64,000 nt of DNA from Streptococcus anginosus (GTDB lineage: Bacteria; Bacillota; Bacilli; Lactobacillales; Streptococcaceae). Positions 8,440-18,277 of this stretch are shown here, in pieces. Under the pieces are notes generated by a model. It searched no databases. It was not told the origin of the DNA and worked only from the letters and a program-made list of their open reading frames with translations. The position numbers and the translations under genes are program-made. The DNA lies in contig NZ_CP012719.1 in the NCBI RefSeq assembly GCF_001697145.1, forward strand, positions 1,026,501 through 1,090,500, given 5' to 3'. Position 1 is the first letter of the stretch; each line of letters opens with the position of its first letter.

Positions 8440-9717
8440 TTAAGCGATTACTTCAATAATCTCTTGAACTTTTTTTGACTCATTACTTATTTTAACATTT
8501 TTTTTGAATTCTGTAACTAGTTCTTGTGAAATTTTTTCATTTGCATAAACTTTTGCGACAATTTCACCAATTTTGATTGATTCTCCGACTTTCTTTTCAA
8601 AAACAATTCCTGTTTCAAAGTCTAATGCATCAGATTTCACAGCTCGACCTGCACCCAGCCGCATAGCAAATAAACCAAACTCCATCGCTGGTAATTCAGA
8701 AATATAACCCGCTTCATCTGCAGTCACTTCTACAACGTATTTTGCTGATGAAGGGCGGTACAAATCTTCTAAATCGCCACCTTGTGCAACAACCATGGCT
8801 TCAAATTTTTGCAGTGCCGATCCATCAAATAGATGTTCCCGCACTTCTTTTACAGTTTTTTCAACATTTGCTAAGCTGAGCATGATTTGACCTAATTCAC
8901 AAATAAATTCTGTTACATCTTCTCGTCCTTTTCCTTGCAGGATATCCAAAGCTTCAAGGATTTCCAAACGATTACCAATGCTAGTTCCCAGAGGTTGGCT
9001 CATATCAGTAATAACTGCTGTCGTCCTACGCCCAACCGCCTTTCCTAAATCAACCATTGTACGAGCTAGAGCACGCGCATCTTCTAGATTTTTCATAAAT
9101 GCGCCTTCCCCAACTGTCACGTCTAACAAAATGCTATCCGCACCAGCTGCAATTTTCTTGCTCATAACAGAACTTGCAATTAAAGGAATGGTATCAACTG
9201 TCGCCGTCACATCACGCAAAGCGTACAACAACTTGTCTGCCTTCACCAACTGATTTGACTGACCAATGACGGATAGTCCAATATCCTGTACTTGCTTAAT
9301 AAATTCTTCTTGGCTGCGCTCAATTTGAAATCCTTTAATGGATTCTAATTTATCAAGCGTTCCCCCTGTGTGACCGAGTCCACGACCGCTCATTTTAGCA
9401 ACAGGGATTCCAAAACTAGCTACCAAAGGCACCAGTACAAGCGTTACCTTGTCTCCTACGCCTCCGGTTGAATGCTTATCAACCTTAACGCCAGATATAG
9501 CTGACAAATCAATTTGCTGACCTGTCCCTACCATAGTCATCGTCAAATCAGAAATCTCGCGAGTGCTCATGCCTTTAAAATATACTGCCATTGCAAAAGC
9601 TGACATTTGATAATCTGGCACAGTTCCGGCAACATATCCTTCAATTAACCACTTGATTTCATCGCTGGTTAATTCTAAGCCGTCCCGCTTTTTCTGAATC
9701 ACATCAACTGCTCTCAT
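8440..9717 (-). CDS. pdp: Pyrimidine-nucleoside phosphorylase
   Basis: A 425-residue phosphorylase that cleaves thymidine, deoxyuridine or uridine with phosphate, giving the base and (deoxy)ribose-1-phosphate. The phosphate-binding signature KHSTGGVGDKVTLVL (about residue 81) and the motif SGRGLGHTGGTLDKLE are visible. It is often called deoA. Its start overlaps the methyltransferase stop by 4 bases, so the two are translationally coupled. Confidence 0.93.
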   Translation of the reverse strand: MRAVDVIQKKRDGLELTSDEIKWLIEGYVAGTVPDYQMSAFAMAVYFKGMSTREISDLTMTMVGTGQQIDLSAISGVKVDKHSTGGVGDKVTLVLVPLVASFGIPVAKMSGRGLGHTGGTLDKLESIKGFQIERSQEEFIKQVQDIGLSVIGQSNQLVKADKLLYALRDVTATVDTIPLIASSVMSKKIAAGADSILLDVTVGEGAFMKNLEDARALARTMVDLGKAVGRRTTAVITDMSQPLGTSIGNRLEILEALDILQGKGREDVTEFICELGQIMLSLANVEKTVKEVREHLFDGSALQKFEAMVVAQGGDLEDLYRPSSAKYVVEVTADEAGYISELPAMEFGLFAMRLGAGRAVKSDALDFETGIVFEKKVGESIKIGEIVAKVYANEKISQELVTEFKKNVKISNESKKVQEIIEVIA

Positions 9718-10307
9718 ATTTCCTTCCTACTTCTAAGGATATAATATCCCTTATCTTTTTTTAGAATTTCGCAGTTTCCAAAAACCTCTTCCATCTTAGC
9801 TTTTGCACTTGGTGCCCCTTGTTTTTTTTGAATCACAATCGTCAAGTCGCCCCCGTCTAGTAAGTGCGCATAGCTTCCTGCAATCACCTCATGAACGACC
9901 TGTTTACCAGCTCGAATTGGTGGATTGCTGATAATATGATGAAATCTCCCTTCTACATTTTGATAAATATTAGATTGAAAAATCGTAGCTAGAACTTGAT
10001 TACGATCAGCATTTTGGCGAGCTAAATCAAGAGCACGCTGATTTATATCAACAAGGGTCGCCTTGACTTCTTTAGCCTTGATTAAAGTAAGTCCTAATGT
10101 TCCATAGCCACAACCAACATCTAATACGCTTTCTTGCTTATGAAAATCAAGACACTTTAAAAGCGTTTGACTTCCATAATCAATCATTTTCTTACTAAAG
10201 ACGCCGGCATCAGTCAAGAAAGTCATATTTTGCCCCAGAAGTTGAACGTTCAGTTCGTGAATATCATGTTCTGCATCTGGATTTTCTGCGAAATACATTT
10301 TAGTCAT
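9714..10307 (-). CDS. Class I SAM-dependent methyltransferase (RsmC/YbxB-like)
   Basis: A 197-residue methyltransferase with SAM-binding motif I DVGCGYGTLGL and motif IV NPPIRAG. The NPP form is typical of enzymes that methylate an exocyclic nitrogen, such as guanine N2 in 16S rRNA by RsmC. The target is not proven here. It is the first gene of the nucleoside operon, a position it also holds in other streptococci. The ATG lies 2 bases inside the leader of a divergent promoter shared with coaA. Confidence 0.82.
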   Translation of the reverse strand: MTKMYFAENPDAEHDIHELNVQLLGQNMTFLTDAGVFSKKMIDYGSQTLLKCLDFHKQESVLDVGCGYGTLGLTLIKAKEVKATLVDINQRALDLARQNADRNQVLATIFQSNIYQNVEGRFHHIISNPPIRAGKQVVHEVIAGSYAHLLDGGDLTIVIQKKQGAPSAKAKMEEVFGNCEILKKDKGYYILRSRKEI

Positions 10308-10313
10308 AAAACT

Positions 10314-10376
10314 ATTTTAACATAAAGACCTTTTATTTGTAAACCGTTTACAATTTGTTTAAAATTATGATATACT
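10314..10376. promoter_or_regulatory. Divergent promoters sharing one 17-bp palindrome
   Basis: A perfect inverted repeat TTGTAAACCGTTTACAA occupies 10337-10353. Each arm holds a TTTACA -35 hexamer. On plus, 10347-10352 pairs with -10 TATACT at 10371-10376, spacer 18, for coaA. On minus, 10338-10343 pairs with -10 TAAAAT at 10314-10319, spacer 18, for the nucleoside operon. A protein bound there would block both. The site resembles a LacI-family/CcpA site but has an odd centre base. Confidence 0.75.
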
Positions 10377-10402
10377 AATGGTCATATTAATAGGAGTCCT
10401 CT

Positions 10403-11323
10403 ATGAATAACGAATTTATCCATTTTGAAAAAATTAGTCGAAAAACTTGGCAAAACTTACATCGCAAAACAACTCCACCTTTAACACAAAAAGAGCTAAA
10501 TTCCATCAAAAGTTTCAATGATAAGATTAGCCTTCAAGATGTAACAGATGTTTATCTTCCCTTGACCAATCTCATCCAAATTTATAAGCGCTCAAAAGAA
10601 GATTTAGCATTTTCAAAAGGGATTTTTTTACAGAAAGCTATCAAACGCCAACCGTTTATTATCGGTGTCTCTGGCAGCGTTGCTGTTGGAAAATCTACTA
10701 CCAGTCGGCTCTTGCAAATCCTTTTATCTAGAACATTTTCAAATGCTACTGTTGAATTGGTGACGACGGACGGATTTCTTTATCCAAATGCTCACTTGCA
10801 GGATCAAAATCTTCTCAAGCGCAAAGGCTTTCCAGAAAGCTATAATATGGGGCTCTTGCTTGACTTTTTGGACAATATCAAAAATGGAAAGGATTATCAA
10901 ATTCCTGTTTATTCTCATGAAATTTATGATATTGTTCCAGACGAAAAACAGTATGTTACAGCCGCAGATTTTGTCATCGTTGAAGGTATCAATGTTTTTC
11001 AAAATCCACAAAATGAACGCCTCTATATGACGGATTTCTTTGATTTTTCGATTTACGTGGATGCAGAAGTTGAAAATATCGAAACTTGGTATCTGGACCG
11101 CTTTAAAAAATTGCTCACTTTAGCAAAAGAAGAACCAAATAACTATTATCATCCTTTCACTTCTCAGCCAGAAAACAAAGTTATGGAATTTGCTCAAAAT
11201 GTCTGGAAATCTATTAATCTTGTCAATTTACAGGATTATATCGAACCCACACGCAACCGAGCTGAAATTATTCTTCATAAAACAGAAAATCATGAGATTG
11301 ATGAAATTTACTTAAAAAAATAA
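10403..11323 (+). CDS. coaA: Type I pantothenate kinase
   Basis: A 306-residue kinase that phosphorylates pantothenate, the first and controlling step of coenzyme A synthesis. The P-loop [15 protein letters not shown] (about residue 93) and the conserved [12 protein letters not shown] stretch are present. The length fits the E. coli-type, CoA-inhibited enzyme. It is divergent from the methyltransferase gene and is preceded by a TTTACA/TATACT promoter whose -35 lies in a palindrome. Confidence 0.95.
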   Translation: MNNEFIHFEKISRKTWQNLHRKTTPPLTQKELNSIKSFNDKISLQDVTDVYLPLTNLIQIYKRSKEDLAFSKGIFLQKAIKRQPFIIGVSGSVAVGKSTTSRLLQILLSRTFSNATVELVTTDGFLYPNAHLQDQNLLKRKGFPESYNMGLLLDFLDNIKNGKDYQIPVYSHEIYDIVPDEKQYVTAADFVIVEGINVFQNPQNERLYMTDFFDFSIYVDAEVENIETWYLDRFKKLLTLAKEEPNNYYHPFTSQPENKVMEFAQNVWKSINLVNLQDYIEPTRNRAEIILHKTENHEIDEIYLKK

Positions 11324-11329
11324 AAAAGC

Positions 11330-11358
11330 TTGTCAAATCTCAACTTTTCATATATAAT
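11330..11358 (+). promoter_or_regulatory. rpsT promoter
   Basis: TTGTCA (11330-11335), 17-base spacer, TATAAT (11353-11358), directly after the coaA stop. It gives a short leader before rpsT. Confidence 0.75.
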
Positions 11359-11391
11359 TAGATAGTTAGTATATCATTGGAGGTGAAAACA

Positions 11392-11628
11392 TTGGCAAAT
11401 ATTAAATCAGCTATCAAACGCGCTGAATTAAACGTTAAACAAAACGAAAAAAACTCAGCTCAAAAATCAGCTATGCGTTCTGCAATTAAAGCATTTGAAG
11501 CAAACCCTTCTGAAGAACTTTTCCGTGCTGCAAGCTCAGCTATCGATAAAGCAGAAACTAAAGGTTTGATCCACAAAAACAAAGCGAGCCGCGACAAAGC
11601 ACGCCTTGCTAGCAAACTTGCAAAATAA
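11392..11628 (+). CDS. rpsT: 30S ribosomal protein S20
   Basis: A 78-residue basic protein beginning [11 protein letters not shown], the S20 signature, which binds 16S rRNA in the small subunit. The start chosen is TTG at 11392, seven bases after GGAGGTG. A longer frame from 11377 would put the Shine-Dalgarno inside the coding sequence. Weak UUG starts are known for rpsT in E. coli, where they serve autoregulation; whether that applies here is inference. A terminator follows within 15 bases. Confidence 0.93.
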   Translation: MANIKSAIKRAELNVKQNEKNSAQKSAMRSAIKAFEANPSEELFRAASSAIDKAETKGLIHKNKASRDKARLASKLAK

Positions 11629-11639
11629 TCTGCATAACG

Positions 11640-11669
11640 TAAAAAAGAGCTCAGTGGAGCTTTTTTTGT
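11640..11669 (+). terminator. rpsT terminator
   Basis: AAAGAGCTC and GAGCTTTTTTT arms around AGTG, with a T-run on the plus strand. Confidence 0.85.
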
Positions 11670-11692
11670 TGCATCGGTAAGAAAGGCTCTAT

Positions 11693-12202
11693 ATGAAAAT
11701 CGCAATTATCGGCTACTCCGGCTCTGGAAAGTCTACACTTGCTAAATATTTAGCAAAACATTATGACATCTCACTGCTTCATTTGGACACGCTACAATTT
11801 CTACCCAATTGGGTAATGAGCGATCGAAGCTGGATGCAAGAGCAAGTTAGGGATTTTTTAGAAGCCAGAAAAAGCTGGGTAATAGACGGAAACTACAGCT
11901 CCTGCTGCTATGAAGAGAGAATGGAGCAAGCAGACCAAATTATTTTTTTAAATTTCTCGCCTTGGGATTGTCTTTTACGGGCTGTAAAGCGTTATTCCAA
12001 GAACAGAGGTGAGGTCAGAGACAGCATGGCACAAGGCTGTCCTGAAAAGTTTGACTGGGAATTTATCCGCTGGATCTTACATGACGGACGAACTGCTAAC
12101 ATTCGGAAACGATATAAGAAACTTCAAAAAATGTATCCCTACAAATTTATAGTTCTTCATAACCAAAAAGAACTAGATAACTTTTTAGAGCAATTTTCAT
12201 AA
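11693..12202 (+). CDS. Topology-modulation-type P-loop protein (FlaR-like)
   Basis: A 169-residue P-loop NTPase with Walker A GYSGSGKST at residues 7-15 and the adenylate-kinase-like stretch LLHLDTLQFLPNW. Proteins like this are annotated as topology modulation or FlaR; the fold is that of a small nucleotide kinase and the real substrate is unknown. It stands alone between the rpsT terminator and a strong bidirectional terminator. Confidence 0.75.
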   Translation: MKIAIIGYSGSGKSTLAKYLAKHYDISLLHLDTLQFLPNWVMSDRSWMQEQVRDFLEARKSWVIDGNYSSCCYEERMEQADQIIFLNFSPWDCLLRAVKRYSKNRGEVRDSMAQGCPEKFDWEFIRWILHDGRTANIRKRYKKLQKMYPYKFIVLHNQKELDNFLEQFS

Positions 12203-12253
12203 AAAACAAGAGCTATATTCAATTTAGTTAAGAAGATAGCTCTTGTTTTTTAT
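12203..12253. terminator. Bidirectional terminator
   Basis: AAAAAACAAGAGCTAT and ATAGCTCTTGTTTTTT arms enclose a 19-base loop, serving the convergent P-loop and M20 peptidase genes. Confidence 0.88.
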
Positions 12254-13863
12254 TTTTTAATACTGTCAATATGTTCTAGCAAATATAACAGAAATTGAGG
12301 AATCGTCTCCAACATATCCTTTTCATAGACGCGTTCCGTCAACTGATGTAAATCTTTTCCCCAGGGTCCTAGATTGATGCCAGGAACATTGATGTCCTGA
12401 ATTTTTTCAAAATTAATCGAATATAAATGTTCAGGAACAGCCATACTCTCGATAATTTTCTGATACTCTTTAACAGATTTTTCTAAAGCACAGTAACTAA
12501 TGTCACAGATTCCCATAAAGAATTCTTCGACTTTTAAACGACTAGCTCCTTGTTCAACCAAGTAATCCCTATAAAATGCAATGAGTTTTTCAATATCAAC
12601 CACGCTATTTTTCAGATGTCGACAATTCATAGAAGGATAATAAGGCGGCGCAATAGCCAGCACAACAAATGCTTCCTTTTTATCATAGAAATCTAACACC
12701 TTTTGAACAGTTGCAATGGTTATTTCTTGATAGCTTGAACCCGCTTGAAATGCTTCATGAGAAGATTGGTTTACCTTTTGCATAAATTCTTCAAATCCAG
12801 CCTTCTTTTGACATAACTGGATTAACTCTTCATAAGTCAATACATGAGGTTTTGTGACTTTTTTATCCTCTTTATAAGTTACCTGCAAAGCCTGATAACG
12901 CTCATAAAACTCATCAATGGCTTCTTGGCAGAGTTGTTGAATCGTCGTCATCAGCTCTTTTGGACTTTTATCTAAATAAAGAACACTAAAATAGCCTGCT
13001 GCTCTGAGAACGGTTGACACATCATAATTTTCCTTCAAATCACGCATGTAAGACCACGAAGGCAAAGGAGCCTGCTCTCCATAAATCGAATCCGACAAAA
13101 GGGGATTGAGATCAATTTTTTCCACTACTTTTGCTAGAAGCGAGACGGCATTGATACCTTTGAGAGGCTCTTTCATGTGGGAAAGAATACCCTGCGTAAC
13201 CACGACAGGCATCATTTTCCCAACTGTTCCAACATGCAATACTTTTTCTTGAGCTGAAGGACTTTCAAATGGTTCTGAATCAATCGCCAAGATATAATTC
13301 AGATGAAATTTCTTTTTCAGATTAGCAAGCAAACCTACAGCGGCACGCATTCCCTGAGAATAAGATTCCTCATCTCCAACTGATAAATAAAGAAGATTCA
13401 CTTTCCCTTCTGCTTTGCTCGCATATTCTGTTACTACTCCCAATTGCAAAGCCAATGCAGCTTTCATATCACATGACCCACGACCAAACTGCCATTCGTT
13501 AGAACCGATATCTTCTAGTACATCTTGACCTAGTGAAGCACTCGCTAAAGCCTTTTTCAAAGCAACATTATCAAAAGCAAATTCCTTTAAATTTCCAAAA
13601 TCCTCAATATCCACCGTATCATGGTGATGAAACAAAATTACTGTATCTGCACGATGACGTTTTACCAAAGCCCAATTAACATTACGCCGATAAATATCAT
13701 CCGGAATCTGATAGGTGCCAAAGTAATCTGAATGCTCTTGAAAATACGGCAAACTGCCAATATATTGATTGAGAAAATTTTCAATATTTCTTTCTGAACT
13801 CGTATGCGTGAAACTCTCAATCGCCATGCTCTTGTCAAAAATATCTTGAATCCTATTTTTCAT
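12250..13863 (-). CDS. M20 family metallopeptidase, RocB-like
   Basis: About 537 residues from the ATG at 13861-13863, which follows GAAGGAG; an in-frame codon 60 bases upstream lacks a ribosome site. Metal-site motifs of the M20 clan are visible: LFHHHDTVD (His and Asp), RGSCDMKAALA and SVGDEESYSQG (catalytic glutamate and metal ligand). The size and order match the RocB-like branch annotated for arginine degradation in Bacillus, but no arginine genes are nearby, so substrate is unknown. It is probably a cytoplasmic peptide or acyl-amino-acid hydrolase. Confidence 0.82.
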   Translation of the reverse strand: MKNRIQDIFDKSMAIESFTHTSSERNIENFLNQYIGSLPYFQEHSDYFGTYQIPDDIYRRNVNWALVKRHRADTVILFHHHDTVDIEDFGNLKEFAFDNVALKKALASASLGQDVLEDIGSNEWQFGRGSCDMKAALALQLGVVTEYASKAEGKVNLLYLSVGDEESYSQGMRAAVGLLANLKKKFHLNYILAIDSEPFESPSAQEKVLHVGTVGKMMPVVVTQGILSHMKEPLKGINAVSLLAKVVEKIDLNPLLSDSIYGEQAPLPSWSYMRDLKENYDVSTVLRAAGYFSVLYLDKSPKELMTTIQQLCQEAIDEFYERYQALQVTYKEDKKVTKPHVLTYEELIQLCQKKAGFEEFMQKVNQSSHEAFQAGSSYQEITIATVQKVLDFYDKKEAFVVLAIAPPYYPSMNCRHLKNSVVDIEKLIAFYRDYLVEQGASRLKVEEFFMGICDISYCALEKSVKEYQKIIESMAVPEHLYSINFEKIQDINVPGINLGPWGKDLHQLTERVYEKDMLETIPQFLLYLLEHIDSIKK

Positions 13864-13967
13864 CAATGGCTCCTTCAACTTTTTATAAAAATAGCTCACT
13901 AGCCTTATTATATACCTCAACAATCATCGTTTCAATCTTTTTTTCATCCTTTGACTCTATAAAATTT

Positions 13968-13983
13968 ACGCAAACGTTTGCGT
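13968..13983 (+). promoter_or_regulatory. MalR/CcpA-type operator upstream of the alpha-amylase
   Basis: A perfect 16-bp palindrome ACGCAAACGTTTGCGT, 57 bases before the amylase start. The CGCAAACGTTTGCG core is that of LacI-family operators, the kind bound by MalR in pneumococcus and close to the CcpA cre consensus. It predicts maltose- or glucose-dependent control of the amylase. Confidence 0.85.
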
Positions 13984-14039
13984 TGTGGAGATTATTTTGC
14001 TAAAATAATAGCCAACAAGACAAGAAAGAGGTATCTCGT

Positions 14040-15488
14040 ATGAAAAATCAAACATTAATGCAATATTTTGAATGGTATCTACCAAATGACGGGCAACATT
14101 GGAATCGTTTGGCTACAGACGCTCCACATCTAGCTTCTAAAGGCATTCGCAAGGTTTGGATGCCACCTGCTTTCAAAGCAACTAGTTCTAATGATGTCGG
14201 CTACGGCATTTATGACTTATTTGACTTGGGCGAATTTGACCAAAAAGGAACCGTTCGGACAAAGTATGGCTTTAAGAAAGACTATTTGAAGGCTATCTCA
14301 GCACTCAAAGAAAATGGGATTGAGCCCATTGCAGATATCGTTTTAAATCACAAGGCGGCAGCAGATTACAAAGAGAGATTTACTGTTATTGAAGTTGACC
14401 CAAATGATCGTACAGTCGCCCTCTCTGAACCTTTTGAAATAAAAGGCTGGACCAAGTTCACATTCCCTGGTCGCCATAAAAAATACAATGATTTTGAATG
14501 GCATTGGTACCACTTTACAGGAACGGATTATGACGCTAAGCGAAATAAATCAGGGATTTACCTCATTCAAGGGGACAACAAAGGTTGGGCTGATGATGAC
14601 TTAGTAGACAATGAAAATGGAAATTTCGACTATCTTATGTACGCTGACCTTGATTTTAAGCACCCAGAAGTCATTCAAAACCTTTATGATTGGGCAGATT
14701 GGTTTATCGAAACGACCGGCATTCATGGCTTTAGATTGGACGCTATTAAGCATATTGACTCTTTCTTTATGGGAAATTTTATCCGCGACATTATGGCGAA
14801 GTATGGAGAAGATTTCTATGTCTTCGGAGAGTTTTGGAATGGTGATGAAACTGCAAATAACGATTATTTAGGAAGTATTGACTATCGTTTTGATCTCGTA
14901 GATGTCAAACTGCACCACAACTTATTTGATGCTAGCCGTGCTGGGGCGGACTATGATTTGCGAAATATTTTTGAACAAACGCTTGTCAAAAACCACCCTA
15001 AATCGGCTGTTACTTTTGTCGATAATCACGACACACAACGTGGACAAGCGCTAGAATCAACTGTTGAAGAATGGTTTAAACCTGCTGCTTATGCGCTTAT
15101 TTTGCTTCGTGAAGCTGGGCTTCCTTGTGTGTTCTACGGAGATTACTATGGCATCAACGGCAAGTTCGCTCAACAAAGTTTCCAAGAAGTCCTAGATAAA
15201 CTGTTAGACATTCGGCTCAACTTAGCCTATGGAGAACAGACTGATTATTTTGATGACGAGCATTGTATCGCTTGGACTCGTTCAGGAAAGGACAACGAAC
15301 AACCAATTGCTGTTATCATAAGTAACGACCAAGCAAATGCAAAACGCATGTATGTTGGTGAAAATTGGGCTGGTAAGGCGTTCAAAGATTACTTGGGAAA
15401 TTGCTCAGAAAGCGTGACAATCAAAAAAGACGGCTGGGCAGATTTCCCAGTTGCAGAAAAGTCAGTTAGTGTCTGGTCTGTGCAATAA
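14040..15488 (+). CDS. Cytoplasmic alpha-amylase (GH13)
   Basis: A 482-residue glycoside hydrolase of the GH13_5-like group with no signal peptide, so it acts on imported maltodextrins or internal glycogen rather than external starch. Catalytic regions are visible: GFRLDAIKHI (nucleophile Asp, about residue 231), FGEFW (acid/base Glu, about 261) and FVDNHDTQ (transition-state Asp, about 327). The ribosome site is AAAGAGG. The palindromic operator upstream implies control by a maltose repressor and/or catabolite repression. Confidence 0.93.
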   Translation: MKNQTLMQYFEWYLPNDGQHWNRLATDAPHLASKGIRKVWMPPAFKATSSNDVGYGIYDLFDLGEFDQKGTVRTKYGFKKDYLKAISALKENGIEPIADIVLNHKAAADYKERFTVIEVDPNDRTVALSEPFEIKGWTKFTFPGRHKKYNDFEWHWYHFTGTDYDAKRNKSGIYLIQGDNKGWADDDLVDNENGNFDYLMYADLDFKHPEVIQNLYDWADWFIETTGIHGFRLDAIKHIDSFFMGNFIRDIMAKYGEDFYVFGEFWNGDETANNDYLGSIDYRFDLVDVKLHHNLFDASRAGADYDLRNIFEQTLVKNHPKSAVTFVDNHDTQRGQALESTVEEWFKPAAYALILLREAGLPCVFYGDYYGINGKFAQQSFQEVLDKLLDIRLNLAYGEQTDYFDDEHCIAWTRSGKDNEQPIAVIISNDQANAKRMYVGENWAGKAFKDYLGNCSESVTIKKDGWADFPVAEKSVSVWSVQ

Positions 15489-15572
15489 AATAAAGAACAC
15501 AGCAAGATTGAAACCAAAATTCATTCTCTCTGTCGATTAGGGCGATGAAGCAAACGGAAAGTTGGGAGTCCT

Positions 15573-15833
15573 GTCCGCTCGGCTGACAGCATAAACTAAA
15601 ACTCAGGCAGCTCATCCGCCAGGCTGACGACATAAACTAAAAGTCAGACAACTCGTCCGCCAGGCTGACAGCATAAACTAAAAGTTAGACAACTCGTCCG
15701 CTCGGCTGACAGCATAAACTAAAAGTTAGACAACTCGTCCGCTCGGCCGACAGCATAAACTAAAAGTTAGACAACTCGTCCGCTCGGCTGACAGCATAAA
15801 CTAAAACTCAGGCAACTCGTCCGCTCGGCTGAC
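15573..15833. repeat. 41-bp tandem array, copy 1: seven 15-bp cores and six 26-bp linkers
   Basis: The core GTCCGCTCGGCTGAC and close variants recur at 15573, 15614, 15655, 15696, 15737, 15778 and 15819, exactly 41 bp apart. Linkers are 26 bp and related, for example with the segment ATAAACTAAAAGT. The array lies between the convergent amylase and ciaH genes; I see no coding frame across it. The same family, in opposite orientation, forms the array at 52783-53125. Confidence 0.93.
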
Positions 15834-15889
15834 GAAAGCAACGTTGACATCCCAGCCTCAACCATTCAACTCTGCTTTTAAACAAGATA

Positions 15890-15947
15890 AAAACACGAAC
15901 AGATCAAGATAGCCAACTACTAATCCTGACTTTGTTCGTGTTTTTCT
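15890..15947. terminator. Bidirectional terminator between amylase and ciaH
   Basis: AAAACACGAACA (15890-15901) and TGTTCGTGTTTT (15933-15944), followed by a T-run, with a 31-base loop. Confidence 0.7.
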
Positions 15948-15994
15948 CATCTTCCGAAACAACCTTCCCCCTATGGATACAAGTTATTCCTGAC

Positions 15995-17341
15995 TTATTT
16001 TTTCTTTCTATTATCCGTTCTAATGGCAATCTTCACCTCAAAAATAGTTCCTTTCGGCTTATTATCTTTCACCGTAATAGTTCCTTTAAGAGCTTCTGTG
16101 ATTTGCTTTGCAAGCGACAAGCCTAGACCAAAACCACCTGTCTGCCGAGTCCGTGCTTTATCAACCCGATAAAAACGATCAAAAATCTTTTTCTTATCTG
16201 CCGTACTAATCCCCGGACCATTATCTGAAACCTTTAAAAACAAATTTCGATCATTTGCAGAGATTGTCAATTCAATCACACCGTCTTCATCTGTATATTT
16301 CAGAGCATTGTCAAACAGAATCGTCATTAATTGCTTCAGCAAGGTCTTGTCTGTTTTAATCATGCGGTGAATCCTATTGTCAAATCGGAAAGTTTTCCCA
16401 TTTTCTGCGGCAACCATTTCATAGTTGGTAAAGGTCGTATTAAAGAAATTTGGCTCGACATCGCCAATTTCTGGTTTAATCCCGTCGTCACGCCGTGCTA
16501 AATTAAGTAAGTTCGTTGTCAACATTTTCATGTTTCGCACTTCATCTAAACTAGAAGCGATGCTTTCACTCGATTCCATAATGGTGGCTTCTGGTTTTCT
16601 AAACAAAGTCTCCAAACGATTTTGTAAAACAGCTAGAGGCGTGCGCAACTCATGACTGGCATTTTCAACAAAGCTCTTTTGCTTTTGAATACTCTCCAAC
16701 AAAGGTTTAACACTAACCCGAGCCAGATAGACACTGGCAATCAAGGAAATTCCCCAGAAACTAATCATCACAACTACAATCAGCTGCTCATGATTTTGAC
16801 TAGTTTGTTCCAACTGACTGATATTGATAAAGACCGCTGCATATTTGACATTGGTTTCCAAATTTGGGATTTTCACTTCAAATAAAATCATCCGATAGGT
16901 TTCTTGTCGACCATAATTGCTTTTAACCTGGACTTGCCGAATGCGATCCAATTGCTTGCTATTAAAGGAAAGTTTATTAAGTCCCAGAAAATTATTGCTT
17001 GTAATGATTGGCTTATAATTCTTATCAAATAAAATAACTTCCGTATTGGCACTGACATTTGGTTTATCAGTAAGCTCTTTGTCACCCGTATCGGTTTTAG
17101 GCTCTCCGTTGTCTGACTTCTGTTCCATCCCCACTCTCCGAGCGAGTGCCAAATTGATGACAGAAGCAGAATCCTGACTGAGACTTTTCAAGTTATTATC
17201 AACCGTTGTATAAAGGCTTGAGCGCATCACCTGAATGATAATCAAAGTCATGGCTGAGAAAATGAGAGTAAAAATACCAAAATTGCGAATGAAATAAGAA
17301 AAATCATCCGCATACCATGTTTTTTTTAGTTTATTCAGCAT
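15995..17341 (-). CDS. ciaH: Sensor histidine kinase CiaH
   Basis: A 448-residue membrane kinase. One membrane segment lies near residues 20-40, an extracellular part near 43-185, a second segment near 186-208, then HisKA and HATPase domains. The phosphoacceptor is in [11 protein letters not shown] (about residue 230); ATP-site boxes are [15 protein letters not shown] and [11 protein letters not shown]. Known role of the family: CiaRH senses envelope stress and controls competence, beta-lactam tolerance and small csRNAs in streptococci. Its start overlaps the ciaR stop by 11 bases. Confidence 0.92.
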   Translation of the reverse strand: MLNKLKKTWYADDFSYFIRNFGIFTLIFSAMTLIIIQVMRSSLYTTVDNNLKSLSQDSASVINLALARRVGMEQKSDNGEPKTDTGDKELTDKPNVSANTEVILFDKNYKPIITSNNFLGLNKLSFNSKQLDRIRQVQVKSNYGRQETYRMILFEVKIPNLETNVKYAAVFINISQLEQTSQNHEQLIVVVMISFWGISLIASVYLARVSVKPLLESIQKQKSFVENASHELRTPLAVLQNRLETLFRKPEATIMESSESIASSLDEVRNMKMLTTNLLNLARRDDGIKPEIGDVEPNFFNTTFTNYEMVAAENGKTFRFDNRIHRMIKTDKTLLKQLMTILFDNALKYTDEDGVIELTISANDRNLFLKVSDNGPGISTADKKKIFDRFYRVDKARTRQTGGFGLGLSLAKQITEALKGTITVKDNKPKGTIFEVKIAIRTDNRKKK

Positions 17342-18005
17342 CTTTTAAAATATATCCGACACTACGAAGCGTTTGAAGATTGTTCGCAAAGGTCGTCCCT
17401 TTCAATTTTTTCCGGATTTTTGAGACATAAACTTCTACAACTGAAATCGTTGTATCACTATCAAATCCCCACAAGCGATCGAAAATCTGTGTCTTAGGCA
17501 AAATGACATTTTGATTTTGCAAGAAATACACCAGCAAGTCAAATTCTTTTCCGAGCAATTCTACTTCATTTCCGTCTACAAGTGTTGTGTTAGTTGATAA
17601 ATTAACAGTGACATCGCCATAAGAAAGGGTGTTTTCATTAAACTTGCCAGAACGCTTCAACAGAGCTTGAATCCGCATTTTTAATTCTTCCAAATAAAAT
17701 GGTTTGGTCAAATAATCATCAGCACCCAGTTCAAAACCATGTCCTTTATCATTCAAACTTTCTTTGGCTGTCATGATTAGCACAGGAGTTGTGACACCTT
17801 TTTCACGCAATTCTTTCAACACTTGGAAGCCGTCTTTTTCTGGCAACATCAAATCAAGCAAGATAAGGTCGTATACGCCACTCTCAGCCTCATACAATCC
17901 TTCCTCACCATCAAAAACTTGCATGACATCTGCAAAATCATCCAAAAAGTCAAATACTGAATTAGATAAACCGAGGTCATCTTCTACTAATAGAATCTTA
18001 ATCAT
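17331..18005 (-). CDS. ciaR: Response regulator CiaR
   Basis: A 224-residue OmpR/PhoB-type regulator. The receiver domain has the acidic pair EDD (residues 8-10), phosphoacceptor Asp in [13 protein letters not shown] (about residue 51) and Lys in MTAKE/TKPF. The C-terminal winged helix ends [12 protein letters not shown]. It is co-transcribed with ciaH. In pneumococcus CiaR binds TTTAAG repeats; a matching pair lies upstream of the next gene on this strand. Confidence 0.93.
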   Translation of the reverse strand: MIKILLVEDDLGLSNSVFDFLDDFADVMQVFDGEEGLYEAESGVYDLILLDLMLPEKDGFQVLKELREKGVTTPVLIMTAKESLNDKGHGFELGADDYLTKPFYLEELKMRIQALLKRSGKFNENTLSYGDVTVNLSTNTTLVDGNEVELLGKEFDLLVYFLQNQNVILPKTQIFDRLWGFDSDTTISVVEVYVSKIRKKLKGTTFANNLQTLRSVGYILKDAE

Positions 18006-18030
18006 ACGCTTTTCCTTCTAAAATACAAGT

Positions 18031-18171
18031 CTGGAACAAAAGTTCCTAGTTTCAAAATTCGTTATGCACTAAACTAACGATGCAGTAGCAGATTGCTCAA
18101 AACAGCACTTTGAGGCTTGAGGGGATAAGATCACGAACTAAACATTTTGAATGTTTAGTTCTGCCCACTCC
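18031..18171. repeat. Dispersed intergenic repeat, copy 1
   Basis: This stretch shares three blocks, in the same order, with 39535-39780: GGAACAAAAGTTCC-like, GATTGCTCAAA...TTTGAGG-like, and ACGAACTAAA...TAGTTCTG. It forms most of the presumed ciaR 5' leader. Confidence 0.65.
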
Positions 18172-18251
18172 TTTAATCGTGAACCAAGTACAAGTAAAGA
18201 CTTCTTCTCACTTCACCTTTTTGAAAATCAATCTACTAACGTTTTAATTCT

Positions 18252-18257
18252 ATTATA
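18252..18257 (-). promoter_or_regulatory. Candidate -10 of a ciaRH promoter
   Basis: TATAAT on the minus strand about 250 bases before the ciaR start; no convincing -35 is seen. Confidence 0.4.
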
Positions 18258-18277
18258 TCATGACTTCCTCTGAAATA

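Noticed and set aside
13968..13983. Phage or integrase core site
   Set aside because: The perfect palindrome is a standard LacI-family operator placed correctly for the amylase promoter.
15573..15833. CRISPR array
   Set aside because: The 41-bp step with 15-bp cores looks array-like, but the linkers are related to each other instead of unique, the cores are short and variable, and no cas genes are present in the window.
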